This document shows positions 12,811 to 24,669 of a DNA stretch of 64,000 nucleotides, one piece after another; position 1 is the stretch's first letter; each line of letters begins with the position of its first letter. Under the pieces are notes generated by a model. The model was not told the DNA's origin. It did no database searches and saw nothing but the letters and a program-made list of their open reading frames with translations. The DNA comes from Xenopus tropicalis. Its lineage: Eukaryota; Chordata; Amphibia; Anura; Pipidae. A program made the translations under genes and the position numbers. The stretch covers positions 3,121,133-3,185,132 of the forward strand of contig NC_030683.2 of assembly GCF_000004195.4 (NCBI RefSeq), given 5' to 3'.

Positions 12811-13984
12811 GCGATTTCGCGCAAATCTTGACAGAATAGGGCAACTTCCCAGTATTTAGGGGCCCTAAATTGAATTTGCTGTGGGGCCCTGTAACATCTA
12901 CAGTAGCTTTCAGTTTTCTGTGGTGCCAAAATGGTAGAAAATATTCTGCATTTTAACCGGTTACCATAGCGACTGTTGTGCAACTTCCAATGGACATGAT
13001 AGGAAATACTGATTGCAGTTATGAGGGAAAGCAATGGAGGCCAACTGTGCCCCCAGGTGTGCAACACTGTTTCTTGGGTGGTGGGAGAAGGACCTGGACT
13101 TCCATGAGGTTTAGACTTCGCCCATTATAGAGAATCGCTGCCATCAGTTTATGGAGATATGAAATCAAAATGGCGCCCACATACAACTCATGACAGTTGG
13201 GTCATGACAAACTCTGGACTTGACCATTTTTCTTAGCAGGGAAGGTTGATTCCATACAGATCTATATAGGAGACTCATTGCCACCAATCTTGCTTAATTA
13301 TCCAAGTTGCCCCCCACCTAAATTCAACAACCCCATTCCTATGGGCCAATCTGTGCATTTGCAAAGCAGTCGCTCTAATAGCCAATCATTGGTCTGTACA
13401 CAGGGGAGGAGCTTCCTTCTGTTTTGTCTCTTTTTACCAATAAAGATGATATTTGTATAGTTTTGAGCCTTGTCACATTTGGGGGTTCTGTCTGGGTTGG
13501 ATTTCCAGACTATGAAGAAAAGGAGGTGCTGGGTCTGCCTATGGGTTCCCAGAGTGCCCAGAACCTCCCTTTCTTCATTCTCTCTACGGTTTATCTGCTC
13601 CCCTGAGTTGTGGATCTGGGGCAGGAGCACCCCTTTTACATTGGTGAGTTTTCTATAGAGGCCAATGTATTAATGTCCAAATTTGTCTCCGGGGATCTGG
13701 GTGAGTAGAGGATGACATGTTCTTCAGGAGCTCATGTTCCTATATGGTGTATATTGGGGTGCCATAGTATTGTACTATAGTGGTGCTGCCCTCCCAGGAC
13801 ACATGACCTCATTCTGCCCAAAACTGCCATTGTCTAAGCAAAAAAGGCACATCAACCAATGGGAACTCAAAGCCCCCTTTATAGCTGGGAACCAATGGGC
13901 TGTTGTCTTCCAATCACGTGGCTGTAACTCACTCTCAATACCCTTATTCTAGTGGGGCGATCAAATAAACGCACAAAATTCCAA
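12811..13984. other. Unique-looking intergenic DNA
   Basis: Overlapping short open frames at 13,278-13,658 on both strands have no recognisable domain or splice context. Confidence 0.4.
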
Positions 13985-15612
13985 TACGTTTAAAAATCTG
14001 ACTCTCAGCTTTCAAATGGGGGTCACTGACCCCGGCAGCCAAACCCTATTGCTCTGTGAGGCTCCAGTTTTATTGTTATTGTTACTTTTTATTACTTGTA
14101 GATTGTAAGCTCTTTTGGGCAGGGCTCTCCTCACCTCTTGTATCGGTTATTGATTGCTTTATATGTTACTCCTTGTAGATTGTAAGCTCTTTTGGGCAGG
14201 GCTCCCTTCCCCTCCTGTATCGGTTACTGATTGCTTTATATGTTACTCCTTGTAGATGTAAGCTCTTTTGGGCAGGGCTCTCTTCCCCTCTTGTATCGGT
14301 TACTGATTGCTTTATATGTTACTCCTTGTAGAGTGTAAGTCTTTGGGCAGGGCTCTCTTCCCTCCTGTATCGGTACTGATTGCTTTATATGTTACTCCTT
14401 GTAGATTGTAAGCTCTTTTGGGCAGGGCTCCTTCCCTCTTGTATCGGTTACTGATTGCTTTTATATGTTACTCCTTGTAGAGTGTAAGCTTCTTTGGGCA
14501 GGGCTCTCTTCCCCTCCTGTATCGGTTTACTGATTGCTTTATATGTTACTCCTTGTAGATTGTAAGCTCTTTGGGCAGGGTCTCCTTCCCCTCCTGTATC
14601 GGTTACTGATTGCTTTTATATGTTACTCTTGTAGAGTGTAAGCTCTTTTGGGCAGGGCTCCCTTCCCCTCCTGTATCGGTTACTGATTGCTTTTATATGT
14701 TACTCTTGTAGAGTGTAAGCTCTTTGGGGCAGGGCTCTCTTCCCCCTCCTGTATCGGTTACTGATTGCTTTATATGTTACTCCTTGTAGATTGTAAGCTC
14801 TTTTGGCAGGGCTCCTTCCCCTCCGTGTATCGGTTACTGATTGCTTTATATGTTACTCCTTGATAGAGTGTAAGCTCTTTTTGGGCAGGGCTCTCTTCCC
14901 CTCCTGTATTTGTTACTGATTGCTGTTATATGTTACTCCTTGTAGATTGTAAGCTCTTTTGGGCAGGGCTTCCTTCCCCTCTGTATCGTTACTGATTGCT
15001 TTATATGTTACTCCTTGTAGAGTGTAAGCTCTTTTGGGCAGGGCTCTCTTCCCCTCCTGTATCGTTACTGATTGCTTTATATGTTTACTCCTTGTAGAGT
15101 GTAAGTCTTTTGGGCAGGGCTCCCTTCCCCTCTTGTATCGTTTTACTGATTGCTTTATATGTTACTCCTTGTAGAGTGTAAGCTCTTTTGGGCAGGGCTC
15201 CCTTCCCCTCTGTATCGGTTACTGATTGCTTTATATGTTACTCCTTGTAGGATGTAAGCTCTTTTGGGCAGGGCTCTCTTCCCCTCCTGTATCGGTTACT
15301 GATTGCTTTATATGTTACTCTGTATGTCCAATGTATGAAACCCATGTTGGCGCTTTATAAATAAATGTTAATAATAATAATTACTTATCCTACTATTCAG
15401 CCCCTCTCCTATTCCTATTCCTGTCTCTTCCTGGTTGCTAAGGTAGCTAGAACCTTAGCAACCTGATAGCTGCTGAAATTTCAAACTGCTGAATGATAAT
15501 TAAAAAAAACACAAATAATAAAAAATGAAGACCAATTGCAAATTGTCTCAGAATATCACTCCCTACATCATACAAAAAGTGAACTCAAAGGTGAACTTCC
15601 CCTTTAACATGA
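13985..15612 (-). mobile_element. Interspersed MITE copy split by a LINE-tail insertion
   Basis: The outer parts (13,985-14,097 and 15,380-15,612) are the reverse complement of the element at 25,850-26,240. They share the ggggtcactgaccccggcag palindrome, caataacaataaaact and the ggttgcta...ccttagcaac pair. The middle is a separate insertion flanked by attactt on both sides (14,091-14,097 and 15,380-15,386), consistent with a target-site duplication. Confidence 0.75.
14098..15379 (+). repeat. 77-bp array built from a LINE (L2-like) 3' tail, about 16 copies
   Basis: Units read gtagattgtaagctctttt, then gggcagggctc and gtatcggttactgattgctt. The last copy runs into ggcgctttataaataaatg and a taa microsatellite, the typical 3' end of L2-type LINEs. 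This suggests a 5'-truncated insertion whose tail then expanded in tandem. Many copies differ by one-base indels in homopolymers, suggesting residual sequencing error. Confidence 0.75.
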
Positions 15613-16041
15613 CACTTCGTTTCCAGCTGGAGATAAGATAAGAGCCCCTAATGGCAATAATCTAGATATTTCCTTAGGAAAATCCCCATACAGATTTTTC
15701 CGCGTATCCCATAGAAAGCCGCGGCAGTCGCTACATGAGGTAATGCTCGCTGCAGCCTGCGCAGCCCATCATATAACGTCCCCCGGGGCCCCGTTTCCTC
15801 TCCATCTCCAATTGCCGATGACAATAATTCCACCATCTGTATTTAATTACATCTCATTATGAATGTTTAGTGTGTGGATTAGGCAACCCTATTAGTCCCC
15901 GAGGCCCAGGGCAATCACACTAAGCTGGATTTCCTTGTAATAGGACCAAAAAGGCTCAACTCCCTCTAAACGTTCCCCCTTCAAATCCCCTGCCCCCTTT
16001 ATTTGTATAGTGAGAGCTGCAAGTGCGAAGCCGGGGCAGTG
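15613..16041. other. Unique-looking intergenic DNA
   Basis: No gene was recognised. A moderately GC-rich stretch lies at 15,715-15,800. Confidence 0.4.
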
Positions 16042-16810
16042 CATTCCCTTATTGTGTGCCCAGAGCATTCCTTCTCTGTATATTTGTATTTATACATATG
16101 GGTAGGGGGTGCCATAGTGTTTCCCTTAGACAGTACAGTATGGGGGTACAGCTTATTGTGTGCCCAGAACATTCCCTCTCTGTATATTTGTATTTATACA
16201 TATAGGTAGGAGGTGCCATAGTGTTTCCCTTAGACAGTACAGTATGGGGGTACAGCTTATTGTGTGCCCAGAACATTCCCTCTCTGTTTATTTGTATTTA
16301 TACATATGGGTAGGGGGTGCCATAGTGTTTCCCTTAGACAGTACAATATGGGGGTACAGCTTATTGTGTGCCCAGAACATTCCCTCTCTGTATATTTGTA
16401 TTTATACATATAGGTAGGAGGTGCCATAGTGTTTCCCTTAGACAGTACAGTATGGGGGTACAGCTTATTGTGTGCCCAGAACATTCCCTCTCTGTATATT
16501 TGTATTTATACATATGGTAGGGGTGGCCATAGTGTTTCCCTTAGACAGTACAGTATGGGGGTACAGCTTATTGTGTGCCCAGAACATTCCTTCTCTGTAT
16601 ATTTGTATTTAATACATATGGTTAGGGGTGCCATAGTGTTCCCTTAGACAGTACAGTATGGGGGTACAGCTTATTGTGTGCCCAGAACATTCCTTCTCTG
16701 TATATTTGTATTTATACATATGGGTAGGGGGTGCCATAGTGTTTCCCTTAGACAGTACAGTATGGGGGTACAGCTTATTGTGAGCCCAGAACATTCCCTC
16801 TCTGTATTTG
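16042..16810 (-). repeat. 104-bp minisatellite array, about 7.4 copies, reverse orientation
   Basis: This is the reverse complement of the units at 6.5, 46.7 and 60.1 kb (gcttattgtgtgcccagaac, tatacatatgggtagg). Units around 16,510-16,640 have several small indels. Open frames of 60-85 residues are artefacts of the stop-poor repeat. Confidence 0.95.
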
Positions 16811-17310
16811 CCCCCTTCTGTTCCATAAAGTTTGTGCCTGGGAATTCTGGGAGAGAAGTCTGAGCTCCTTAGCAATTGCTTCTTGCCTGCAGGATAGATA
16901 CAGTTAGTCAAGTGCCCGCGGCCATGCCAGGAGCTCCCCCCCTCAGTGAAGAATCTGTGCTCATTCTTTAGTAAAAGTGCTAAACTCCTTCGTGCGACTG
17001 TTCTGAGGGTCCGGCTGCTGATGGGGGGGGGGGGACATCAAAGGGCCACGTCTCGGTTCTATCAAATCTGCTGGAATTTTGCATTTGGAATCAAAGCAGT
17101 TTAATTTTCACGTTCTGTTCTGTTTATTGAACTGTTAAAAAAACACCAAAAATCGACCTTCAATAATTAATGTAACGACTTTCTCTAAACGCGTTTGCTA
17201 CTGGCAGGTTTCCATGCGCTTCCTTTAACCCTTGTCTTGCCAAAGGAAGTGCAGCTACCGAGCCCCCCCCCCCCAGTGTGTCCCAAGGATCATTGCTATA
17301 ACTCGCTGCT
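16811..17310. other. Unique-looking intergenic DNA
   Basis: No gene was recognised. It has a G run near 17,025 and a C run near 17,265. Confidence 0.4.
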
Positions 17311-17329
17311 TTAACTCTCGCACTCCTGG

Positions 17330-17445
17330 ACCAAAGTCAACTCACAGTGCAGAGGAACTAGAGAAAGTACAGAGAACAGCAACTAAGTTAATAAAGGGAA
17401 TGAAGGGTCTCAGCTATGAATATATCTTGGCCAGTTATGACTGTT
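17330..17445 (+). pseudogene. Fossil fragment of a CR1/L2-type LINE reverse transcriptase
   Basis: A short open stretch encodes EELEKVQRTATKLIKGM, then KGLSYE. This resembles the LEKVQRRATK...LSYEERL segment near the C-terminus of many CR1/L2 RT proteins. The similarity breaks off after about 25 residues and a stop follows, so this is a dead fragment. The LINE-tail array starting at 17,575 lies just downstream in the same orientation and may be the remnant of the same copy. Confidence 0.5.
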
Positions 17446-17574
17446 AATACTAGAGAGGTGCCTCTTGAAGAAGCCTATAAATATAGAGGCAACTGTGCCA
17501 TAAACACAAGAGCCAATGAGAATGGGACATACAGTTATAGAGGGCCAGGGCAAAGCAGCAAGCTGGCAACCTGA

Positions 17575-18912
17575 GACCTTAGATTGTTAGCTCACTGGGG
17601 TAGGGACTGATGGGAATGTGATAGGGACCTTAGATTGTAAGCTCACTGGGGCAGGGACTGATGGGAATGGGATAGGGACCTTAGATTGTAAGCTCACTGG
17701 GGCAGGGACTGATGGGAATGTGATAGGGACCTTAGATTGTTAGCTCACTGGGGTAGGGGCTGATGGGAATATGATAGGGACCTTAGATTGTAAGCTCACT
17801 GGGGCAGGGACTGATAGGAATGGGATAGGGACCTTAGATTGTTAGCTCACTGGGGCAGGGACTGATGGGAATGTGATAGGGACCCTTAGATTGTAAGCTC
17901 ACTGGGGCAGGGACTGATAGGAATATGATAAGGGACCTTAGATTGTAAGCTCACTGGGGCAGGACTGATAGGAATGTGATAGGGACCTTAGATTGTAAGC
18001 TCACTGGGGCAGGGACTGATGGGAATGTGATAGGAACCTTAGATTGTAAGCTCACTGGGGCAGGGACTGATGGGAATGTGATAGGGACCTTAGATTGTTA
18101 GCTCACTGGGGTAGGGACTGATGGGAATGTGATAGGGACCTTAGATTGTAAGCTCACTGGGGCAGGGACTGATAGGAATGTGATAGGGACCTTAGATTGT
18201 AAGCTCACTGGGGCAGGGACTGATGGGAATGGGATAGGGACCTTAGATTGTAAGCTCACTGGGGCAGGGGCTGATGGGAATGTGATAGGGACCTTAGATT
18301 GTAAGCTCCACTGGGGCAAGGGACTGATGGGAATGGGATAGGGACCTTAGATTGTAAGCTCACTGGGGCAGGGACCTGATGGGAATGGGATAGGGACCTT
18401 AGATTGTAAGCTCACTGGGGCAGGGGCTGATGGGAATGGGATAGGGACCTAGATTGTAAGCTCACTGGGGCAGGGCTGATGGAATGGGATAGGGGCCTTA
18501 GATTGTAAGCTCACTGGGGCAGGGACTGATGGAAATGGGATAGGGACCTTAGATTGTAAGCTCACTGGGGCAGGGGCTGATGGGAATGGGATAGGGGCCT
18601 TAGATTGTAAGCTCACTGGGGCAGGGGCTGATGGGAATGGGATAGGAACCTTAGATTGTAAGCTCACTGGGGCAGGGACTGATGGGAATGGGATAGGGAC
18701 CTTAGATTGTAAGCTCACTGGGGCAGGGACTGATGGGAATGGGATAGGGACCTTAGATTGTAAGCTCACTGGGGCAGGGGCTGATGGGAATGGGATAGGG
18801 ACCTTAGATTGTAAGCTCACTGGGGCAGGGGCTGATGGGAATGGGATAGGGACCTTAGATTGTAAGCTCACTGGGGCAGGGACTGATGGGAATGGGATAG
18901 GGACCTTAGACC
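17575..18912 (+). repeat. 51-bp array with LINE-tail core, about 26 copies
   Basis: Units read ccttagattgtaagctcact, then ggggcagggactgatgggaa. The core tagattgtaagctc...gggcaggg is shared with the 77-bp array at 14.1 kb, pointing to a common L2-like 3'UTR source. The rest of each unit differs, so the two arrays expanded independently. Single-base indels cluster at 18,300-18,480. Confidence 0.92.
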
Positions 18913-19624
18913 GTAAACTCAGCGCATTCCGCCAGGTTCCGAGCAGCTGAGCGAGCAGAACCGCATTACAGAACATTCCGAGCTGCGAAGGTAAAACCAA
19001 CAAGGCCAAGGGGCGCACAAACACGCGATTCAGACTCTCATTTTTCAGGGCTTTGGACAAATGCAAAAATAGGAAATCTGACAGCGCGGGGCGGCGGAAC
19101 TGACACTCTTGCAGCCTCGTTTATCGGAGCTGGCAGATTTGCTTAAAGGGCCCCTCATTAAACCCAAGCTCGGCTCAGCCAATCGTTTGTCAGGTACACG
19201 GGAGCACTTTCTGCTTTTAATGCAAAATAGGATTGACCAAAAGTAGTAAAAAATAGCCCAAAAGTGAAATTGACTTATTTTGTGCCAAGGTAGGAGGGTC
19301 GCCACCATGATGCTCTTTACACCACACCCCCTTTCTCTAAAGCCCCACCCACATCTTTGGAACACAAAACAAAAGCAAGGGTTTTGGCCGTGGCTTGGGT
19401 GATCCTAAGGGACCAAGGGAATGTTTATGGCCAACTTTGGATGGGGGTGTGTTTTTAGATCAGTTATGCTCCCTACTATATTAATGTAGGCTCCTCCTAC
19501 AGGAGGAAAACCCCTTTCTGACAGGGGCGGGGGGTGATTTAAACCTTCAAACTGCCCCTATGACCTGAAAGTGATAATACTGGAAGGGGAAGTGCAGTTG
19601 CACTTGTACAGATGTCCAGTACTG
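18913..19624. other. Unique-looking intergenic DNA
   Basis: No gene is supported. The 106-residue reverse frame has no recognisable features. Confidence 0.4.
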
Positions 19625-20525
19625 GCTAGATCAATTCTATGTATAATACCCCAGAACCCACAGAAGGATAAATACAGCGCCAATTCCATGTATAATACCC
19701 CAGAACCCACAGCAGGATAAATACAGTGCCAATTCCCTGTATAATACCCCAGAACCCACAGCGGGATAAATACAGTGCCAATTCCATGTATAATACCCCA
19801 GAACCCACAGCAGGATAAATACAGTGCCAATTCCATGTATAATACCCCAGAACCCACAGCAGGATAAATACAGTGCCAATTCCATGTATAATACCCCAGA
19901 ACCCACAGCAGGATAAATACAGTGCCAATTCCATGTATAATACCCCAGAACCCACAGCAGGATAAATACAGTGCCAATTCCATGTATAATACCCCAGAAA
20001 CCAAAAGCAGATAAAATACAGTGCCAATTCCATGTATTAATACCCCAGACCCACAGCGGGATAAATACAGTGCCAATTCCATGTATAAATACCCAGAACC
20101 CACAGCAGGATAAATACAGTGCCGATTCCATGTATAATACCCCAGAACCCACAGCAGGATAAATACAGTGCCAATTCCATGTATTATACCCAGAACCCAC
20201 AGCAGATAAATACAGTGCCAATTCCATGTATAATACCCCAGAACCCACAGCCAGGATAAATTACAGTGCCAATTCCATGTATAATACCCCAGAACCCACA
20301 GCAGGATAAATACAGTGCCAATTCCATGTATAATACCCCAGAACCCACAGCAGGATAAATACAGTGCCAATTCCATGTATAATACCCCAGAACCCACAGC
20401 AGGATAAATACAGTGCCAATTCCATGTATAATACCCCAGAACCCACAGCAGGATAAATACAGTGCCAATTCCATGTATAATACCCCAGAACCCACAGCAG
20501 GATAAATACAGCGCCAATTCCATGC
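19625..20525 (-). repeat. 49-bp minisatellite array, about 18 copies
   Basis: The unit contains cagtgccaattccatgtata and ataccccagaacccacagca. Since 3 x 49 = 147, reverse frames stay open for up to 339 residues as a period of 49 amino acids. That is a repeat artefact. Small indels cluster at 19,985-20,270. Confidence 0.95.
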
Positions 20526-21027
20526 TTGTTGCTTTGGGGGTCTTGGGGGGTACATTCCCATTATGTATTCTGAGCACAGTATTATGTTTGAAACCATCCC
20601 ACCCATCATTATGGAAGGATAACTCAAGGTAATTCTGATAATGATGTCTGTTAGAGCTGCTGTGCTACTGCCTGATGCGACTGCGAGTGATTAAATACAC
20701 TGATAGCCCATTAGACGAGGGAGACACTTTTTTCCAAAATGTCCAACAAACATAAAAAATTAATACTGCAAAGGGATTTAATAACCTGCTTTATTCTGTA
20801 CAAAACCGGACATTGGACTTAAGTTTCCTGAGGCACCAAGGGGAGACCCCCAACTGCCCCTCTCCTGCACTGAGAGGCAGATTGGCTGCTCCAACCGCAG
20901 GGCTTCTCCCCTGGCTTCCTTCTCAGCAAAGAGTGAAGCAACATGTGATTGGCTGTGTAGCACAAATGTGTTGGGCATCAGAAAGAGTTAAAGGGGAACT
21001 TAACCCATAAATACAATTCTGCCTAAA
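20526..21027. other. Unique-looking intergenic DNA
   Basis: No gene or clear repeat was recognised. Confidence 0.4.
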
Positions 21028-22422
21028 GAACTCCCCAATATCCATTCATTCCTCATTCTCACTGGGTTTATAGTTATGTGTAACTGTCACTGTGTCTGTC
21101 CCTTTCCCTTCCCTGCACTGCTGGTTCTGACTCCTGATACAACTCCCCAATACCCATTCATCCCTCAGTCTCACTGGGTTAATAGTTATGTGTAACTGTC
21201 ACTGTGTCTGTCCCTTTCCCTTCCCTGCACTGCTGGTTCTGACTCCTGATACAACTCCCCAATATCCATTCATTCCTCATTCTCACTGGGTTTATAGTTA
21301 TGTGTAACTGTCACTGTGTCTGTCCCTTTCCCTTCCCTGCACTGCTGGTTCTGACTCCTGATACAACTCCCCAATATCCATTCATCCCTCATTCTCACTG
21401 GGTTTATAGTTATGTGTAACTGTCACTGTGTCTGTCCCTTTCCTTCCCTGCACTGCTGGTTCTGACTCCTGATACAACTCCCCAATATCCATTCATTCCT
21501 CATTCTCACTGGGTTTATAGTTATGTGTAACTGTCACTGTGCCTGTCCCTTTCCCTTCCCTGCACTGCTGGTTCTGACTCCTGATACAACTCCCCAATAT
21601 CCCATTCATCCCTCATTCTCACTGGGTTTATAGTTATGTGTAACTGTCACTGTGTCTGTCCCTTTCCCTTCCCTGCACTGCTGTTCTGACTCCTGATACA
21701 ACTCCCCAATATCCATTCATTCCTCATTTCACTGGGGTTTATAGTTATGTGTAACTGTCACTGTCTGTCCCTTTCCCTTCCCTGCACTGCTGGTTCTGAC
21801 TCCTGATACAACTCCCCAATATCCATTCATCCCTCAGTCTCACTGGGTTTATAGTTATGTGTAACTGTCACTGTGTCTGTCCCTTTCCCTTCCCTGCACT
21901 GCTGGTTCTGACTCCTGATACAACTCCCCAATACCCATTCATTCCTCATTCTCACTGGGTTTATAGTTATGTGTAACTGTCACTGTGTCTGTCCCTTTCC
22001 CTTCCCTGCACTGCTGGTTCTGACTCCTGATACAACTCCCCAATATCCATTCATTCCCATCATTCTCACTGGTTATAGTTATGTGTAACTGTCACTGTGT
22101 CTGTCCCTTTCCCTTCCCTGCACTGCTGGTTCTGACTCCTGATACAACTCCCCAATATCCATTCATTCCTCATTCTCACTGGGTTAATAGTTATGTGTAA
22201 CTGTCACTGTGCCTGTCCCTTTCCCTTCCCTGCACTGCTGGTTCTGACTCCTGATACAACTCCCCAATACCCATTCATTCCTCATTCTCACTGGGTTAAT
22301 AGTTATGTGTAACTGTCACTGTGTCTGTCCCTTTCCCTTCCCTGCACTGCTGGTTCTGACTCCTGATACAACTCCCCAATATCCATTCATTCCTCATTCT
22401 CACTGGGTTTATAGTTATGTGG
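21028..22422 (+). repeat. 112-bp tandem array, about 12.4 copies
   Basis: The unit starts aactccccaatatccattca and includes tcactgggtttatagttatg and cctgcactgctggttctgac. Copies are almost identical. Indels occur at 21,600-21,780 and 22,050-22,075. The array ends abruptly within tagttatgtg at 22,422. Confidence 0.95.
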
Positions 22423-22813
22423 AGAAGTGAGGAAACAAGTGGCTCTTTGACCCACTAGGGTCCCCAGGTGGTAGGGGTGGATGGGCCCATAATAGGGACC
22501 AATAGGCACAGACCTTGCTGTTCCATTTCAAAACCAGCCCAATAGATGCCTGCGGATCCCAGTATAGGTATTGGTCAGGCAATCAGCATTTTGGCCAATA
22601 ATCAGCCAATTTACTGGAGCCCTTTGTGACCCATACAAATATTTATTTACATAAAGCCACAAAACCGAAAGGTTAGTTTCTCCTTCCCCCCCGGCTGGCC
22701 CTTAGACAGGGTGATGCTCAATGGAGCGAGTTAGTCCCCTACAATATCAGGGATCTATCGCAGGAGGCTAACTCGCCCCATGGGGCATCAGGGTTATGCA
22801 GAGGCCCCAGTCA
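22423..22813. other. Intergenic DNA with a small MITE-like hairpin
   Basis: Between 22,710 and 22,795, ggagcgagttagtcccc and ctaactcgccccatggggcatca resemble termini found inside the neighbouring foldback element. No gene is present. Confidence 0.45.
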
Positions 22814-23654
22814 ATAATCATTTCTCCTTTATTTACCCTTTAATATTTCATGCTTTTATAAACAGCATTTTTATTCTTTGCAGTTCCCCTTTAAAATGGG
22901 GTAATTAGTCTGCTTGTTAGTCATTTAGCTGAGTGCTGATTAGGATTCCGGGTTACATCTACTGGGACTGATTAAACAGCAATTAAGAGGAATGGTAGGG
23001 GTGGGTTTCTAATAAATACTGGGGGGGGGGGGTAATTAATTCAAGCAGAGGGTATAAAAACCCCACGCCCAGTTCATCAGCCAATAGGAGATTGTATAGG
23101 GGCTGTACAATAAGGGAAAGGGTTCTGTGCATAGTGGGCTGATGCCCCACGGAGCGAGTTAGTTGCCCACTACCGCGGGTGACTAGCCGCTCCAAAATGC
23201 CCTTCTACCGGCAACAATAGGAGTCGCCATTGCTTCAACTTTCCAAAGTCACGGAAAGTTTCCCCACTGGCGACTCCTATTGTTGCCGGTAGAAGGGCAT
23301 TTTGGAGCGGCTAGTCACCCGCGGTAGTGGGCAACTAACTCGCTCTGTGGGGCATCAGCCCACTATGCACAGAACCCTTTCCCTTATTGTACAGCCCCTA
23401 TACAATCTCCTATTGGCTGATGAACTGGGCGTGGGGTTTTTATACCCTCTGTTTGAATTAATAACCTCCCCCAGTAATTATTAGAAACCCACCCTCTTAA
23501 TTACCGTTTAATCAGTCCCAGGCGACGTAACCCGGTATCCTAATCAGCACTAAATGACTAACGAGCAGACTAATTACCCTTGTTTTAAAGGGGAACTGCA
23601 CAAAATAATAAATGCTGTGGAATATTAAAGGGTAAATAAAGGAGAAATGATTAT
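22814..23654. mobile_element. Foldback element with inverted arms of about 400 bp
   Basis: The left arm (22,814-23,229) is the near-exact inverse of the right arm (23,268-23,654), around a 38-bp loop that itself contains aactttcc...ggaaagtt. Outer ends are ataatcatttctcc and ggagaaatgattat. The left arm carries a G run and a few extra bases missing on the right. Identical 60-70-residue open frames on opposite strands are mirror images of the arms and are not genes. Confidence 0.9.
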
Positions 23655-24240
23655 AGATTGGGGGCTAATGGCTGTAATAATGAGCATTAAAGGCGAGGGG
23701 GGGGGTGAGTTCTTACAAGTGAGCGTCTTGATGGTTCCTTGGCTGTCACGCTCGCCTCCGTGCGCTCTATTTATTACAATCACTGTGTGTCAGCTGTCAG
23801 TGCTTACATCTCGCCTGCCTGTAAATATATCTTTCCTATCATTAGTCATTTCTAGCAGTCACCTTGGGATTTCTACCTTGTCTGTCTCGCTCCCAAACAA
23901 CTTTTGTTCAGAAGTATTAGCCTCCCCCAGTGCGGTGTCAGCTCCGGGGCATTAGTGGAGCCGGTGACAGCCAACCGCGGCTTGTCACTCATTAGAATCC
24001 GGCTTTTGCCGGGAAATTGATGTAAGTCTGACTTTGCCCCAAAACGAATCATGATTTATTTAATATATTTGCGTCTACAAGTGTCAGCTCATCAGCTTAA
24101 AATGTTCCCCCTTTCTAGTCGATGGGAGAGGAGCCCTTTGAAGGCGGATTTTTTTCTCTCGCTCCGAGGCCTAATAATTAAATCAGAAACGAGTGGAGGT
24201 GCGGAGACGCGGCGCGGCGGCCTTTGGTACCGAACGGGAA
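23655..24240. other. Unique intergenic DNA, possible conserved noncoding region
   Basis: It is repeat-free and moderately GC-rich. A consensus TCF/LEF site, CCTTTGAA (inverse of TTCAAAGG), lies at 24,135-24,142. No exon was recognised. Confidence 0.35.
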
Positions 24241-24499
24241 CTACAAAGCCGGCGCATTATAATACAAAGAAATATCCGCCTTTCTTCCCTCGTTTATTGG
24301 GGAACAAATTAGGGAACGTGAGGGCTTCTGGGTGAGTGGCGGCTGAGACAAAACACCGGATTTAATCAGCCGCCGCCGTGATCAAAGGAACCCGGCTCCC
24401 TCCGACGCTTCCTACCGGGTTTTCAAAGAGGACGCAACCTACTTTCCTAATGACAATCCCGCGCCTCCCGCGGTGGCAACTGAGAGGGCGATACATTCG
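24241..24499 (+). repeat. 259-bp duplicated segment, copy 1
   Basis: This GC-rich segment is matched by 25,355-25,613 at a constant offset of 1,114 bp with no net indel and, by eye, about nine substitutions. It contains ATCAAAGG at 24,381-24,388. Confidence 0.9.
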
Positions 24500-24669
24500 C
24501 GGGGCAGGTTGGTGGGGCTGATGGGGTCCCAGGCCCAGAGATTCCCATGTCCCCCTGTAGGGGGCGCCATTTGTAGGGTGGACTTGGGGCAACTGGGAGG
24601 AAATGGAGCGGCTGGGCATTATGGCGGCTGACTTGGCTTTTCCTTCACTGCCTGAGATCAGAATATTTA
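24500..24669. other. Short unique spacer
   Basis: Nothing recognisable lies between the duplicated segment and the 137-bp array. Confidence 0.4.

Noticed and set aside
19558..20577. 339-residue reverse open frame, the longest in the window
   Set aside because: It is an exact period of 49 amino acids over a 49-bp minisatellite. All three reverse frames are open and encode the same rotating repeat, so it is not a gene.
22983..23484. Identical 60-70-residue proteins on opposite strands, like a duplicated gene pair
   Set aside because: They are mirror images in the arms of the foldback element and have no domain or codon signal.
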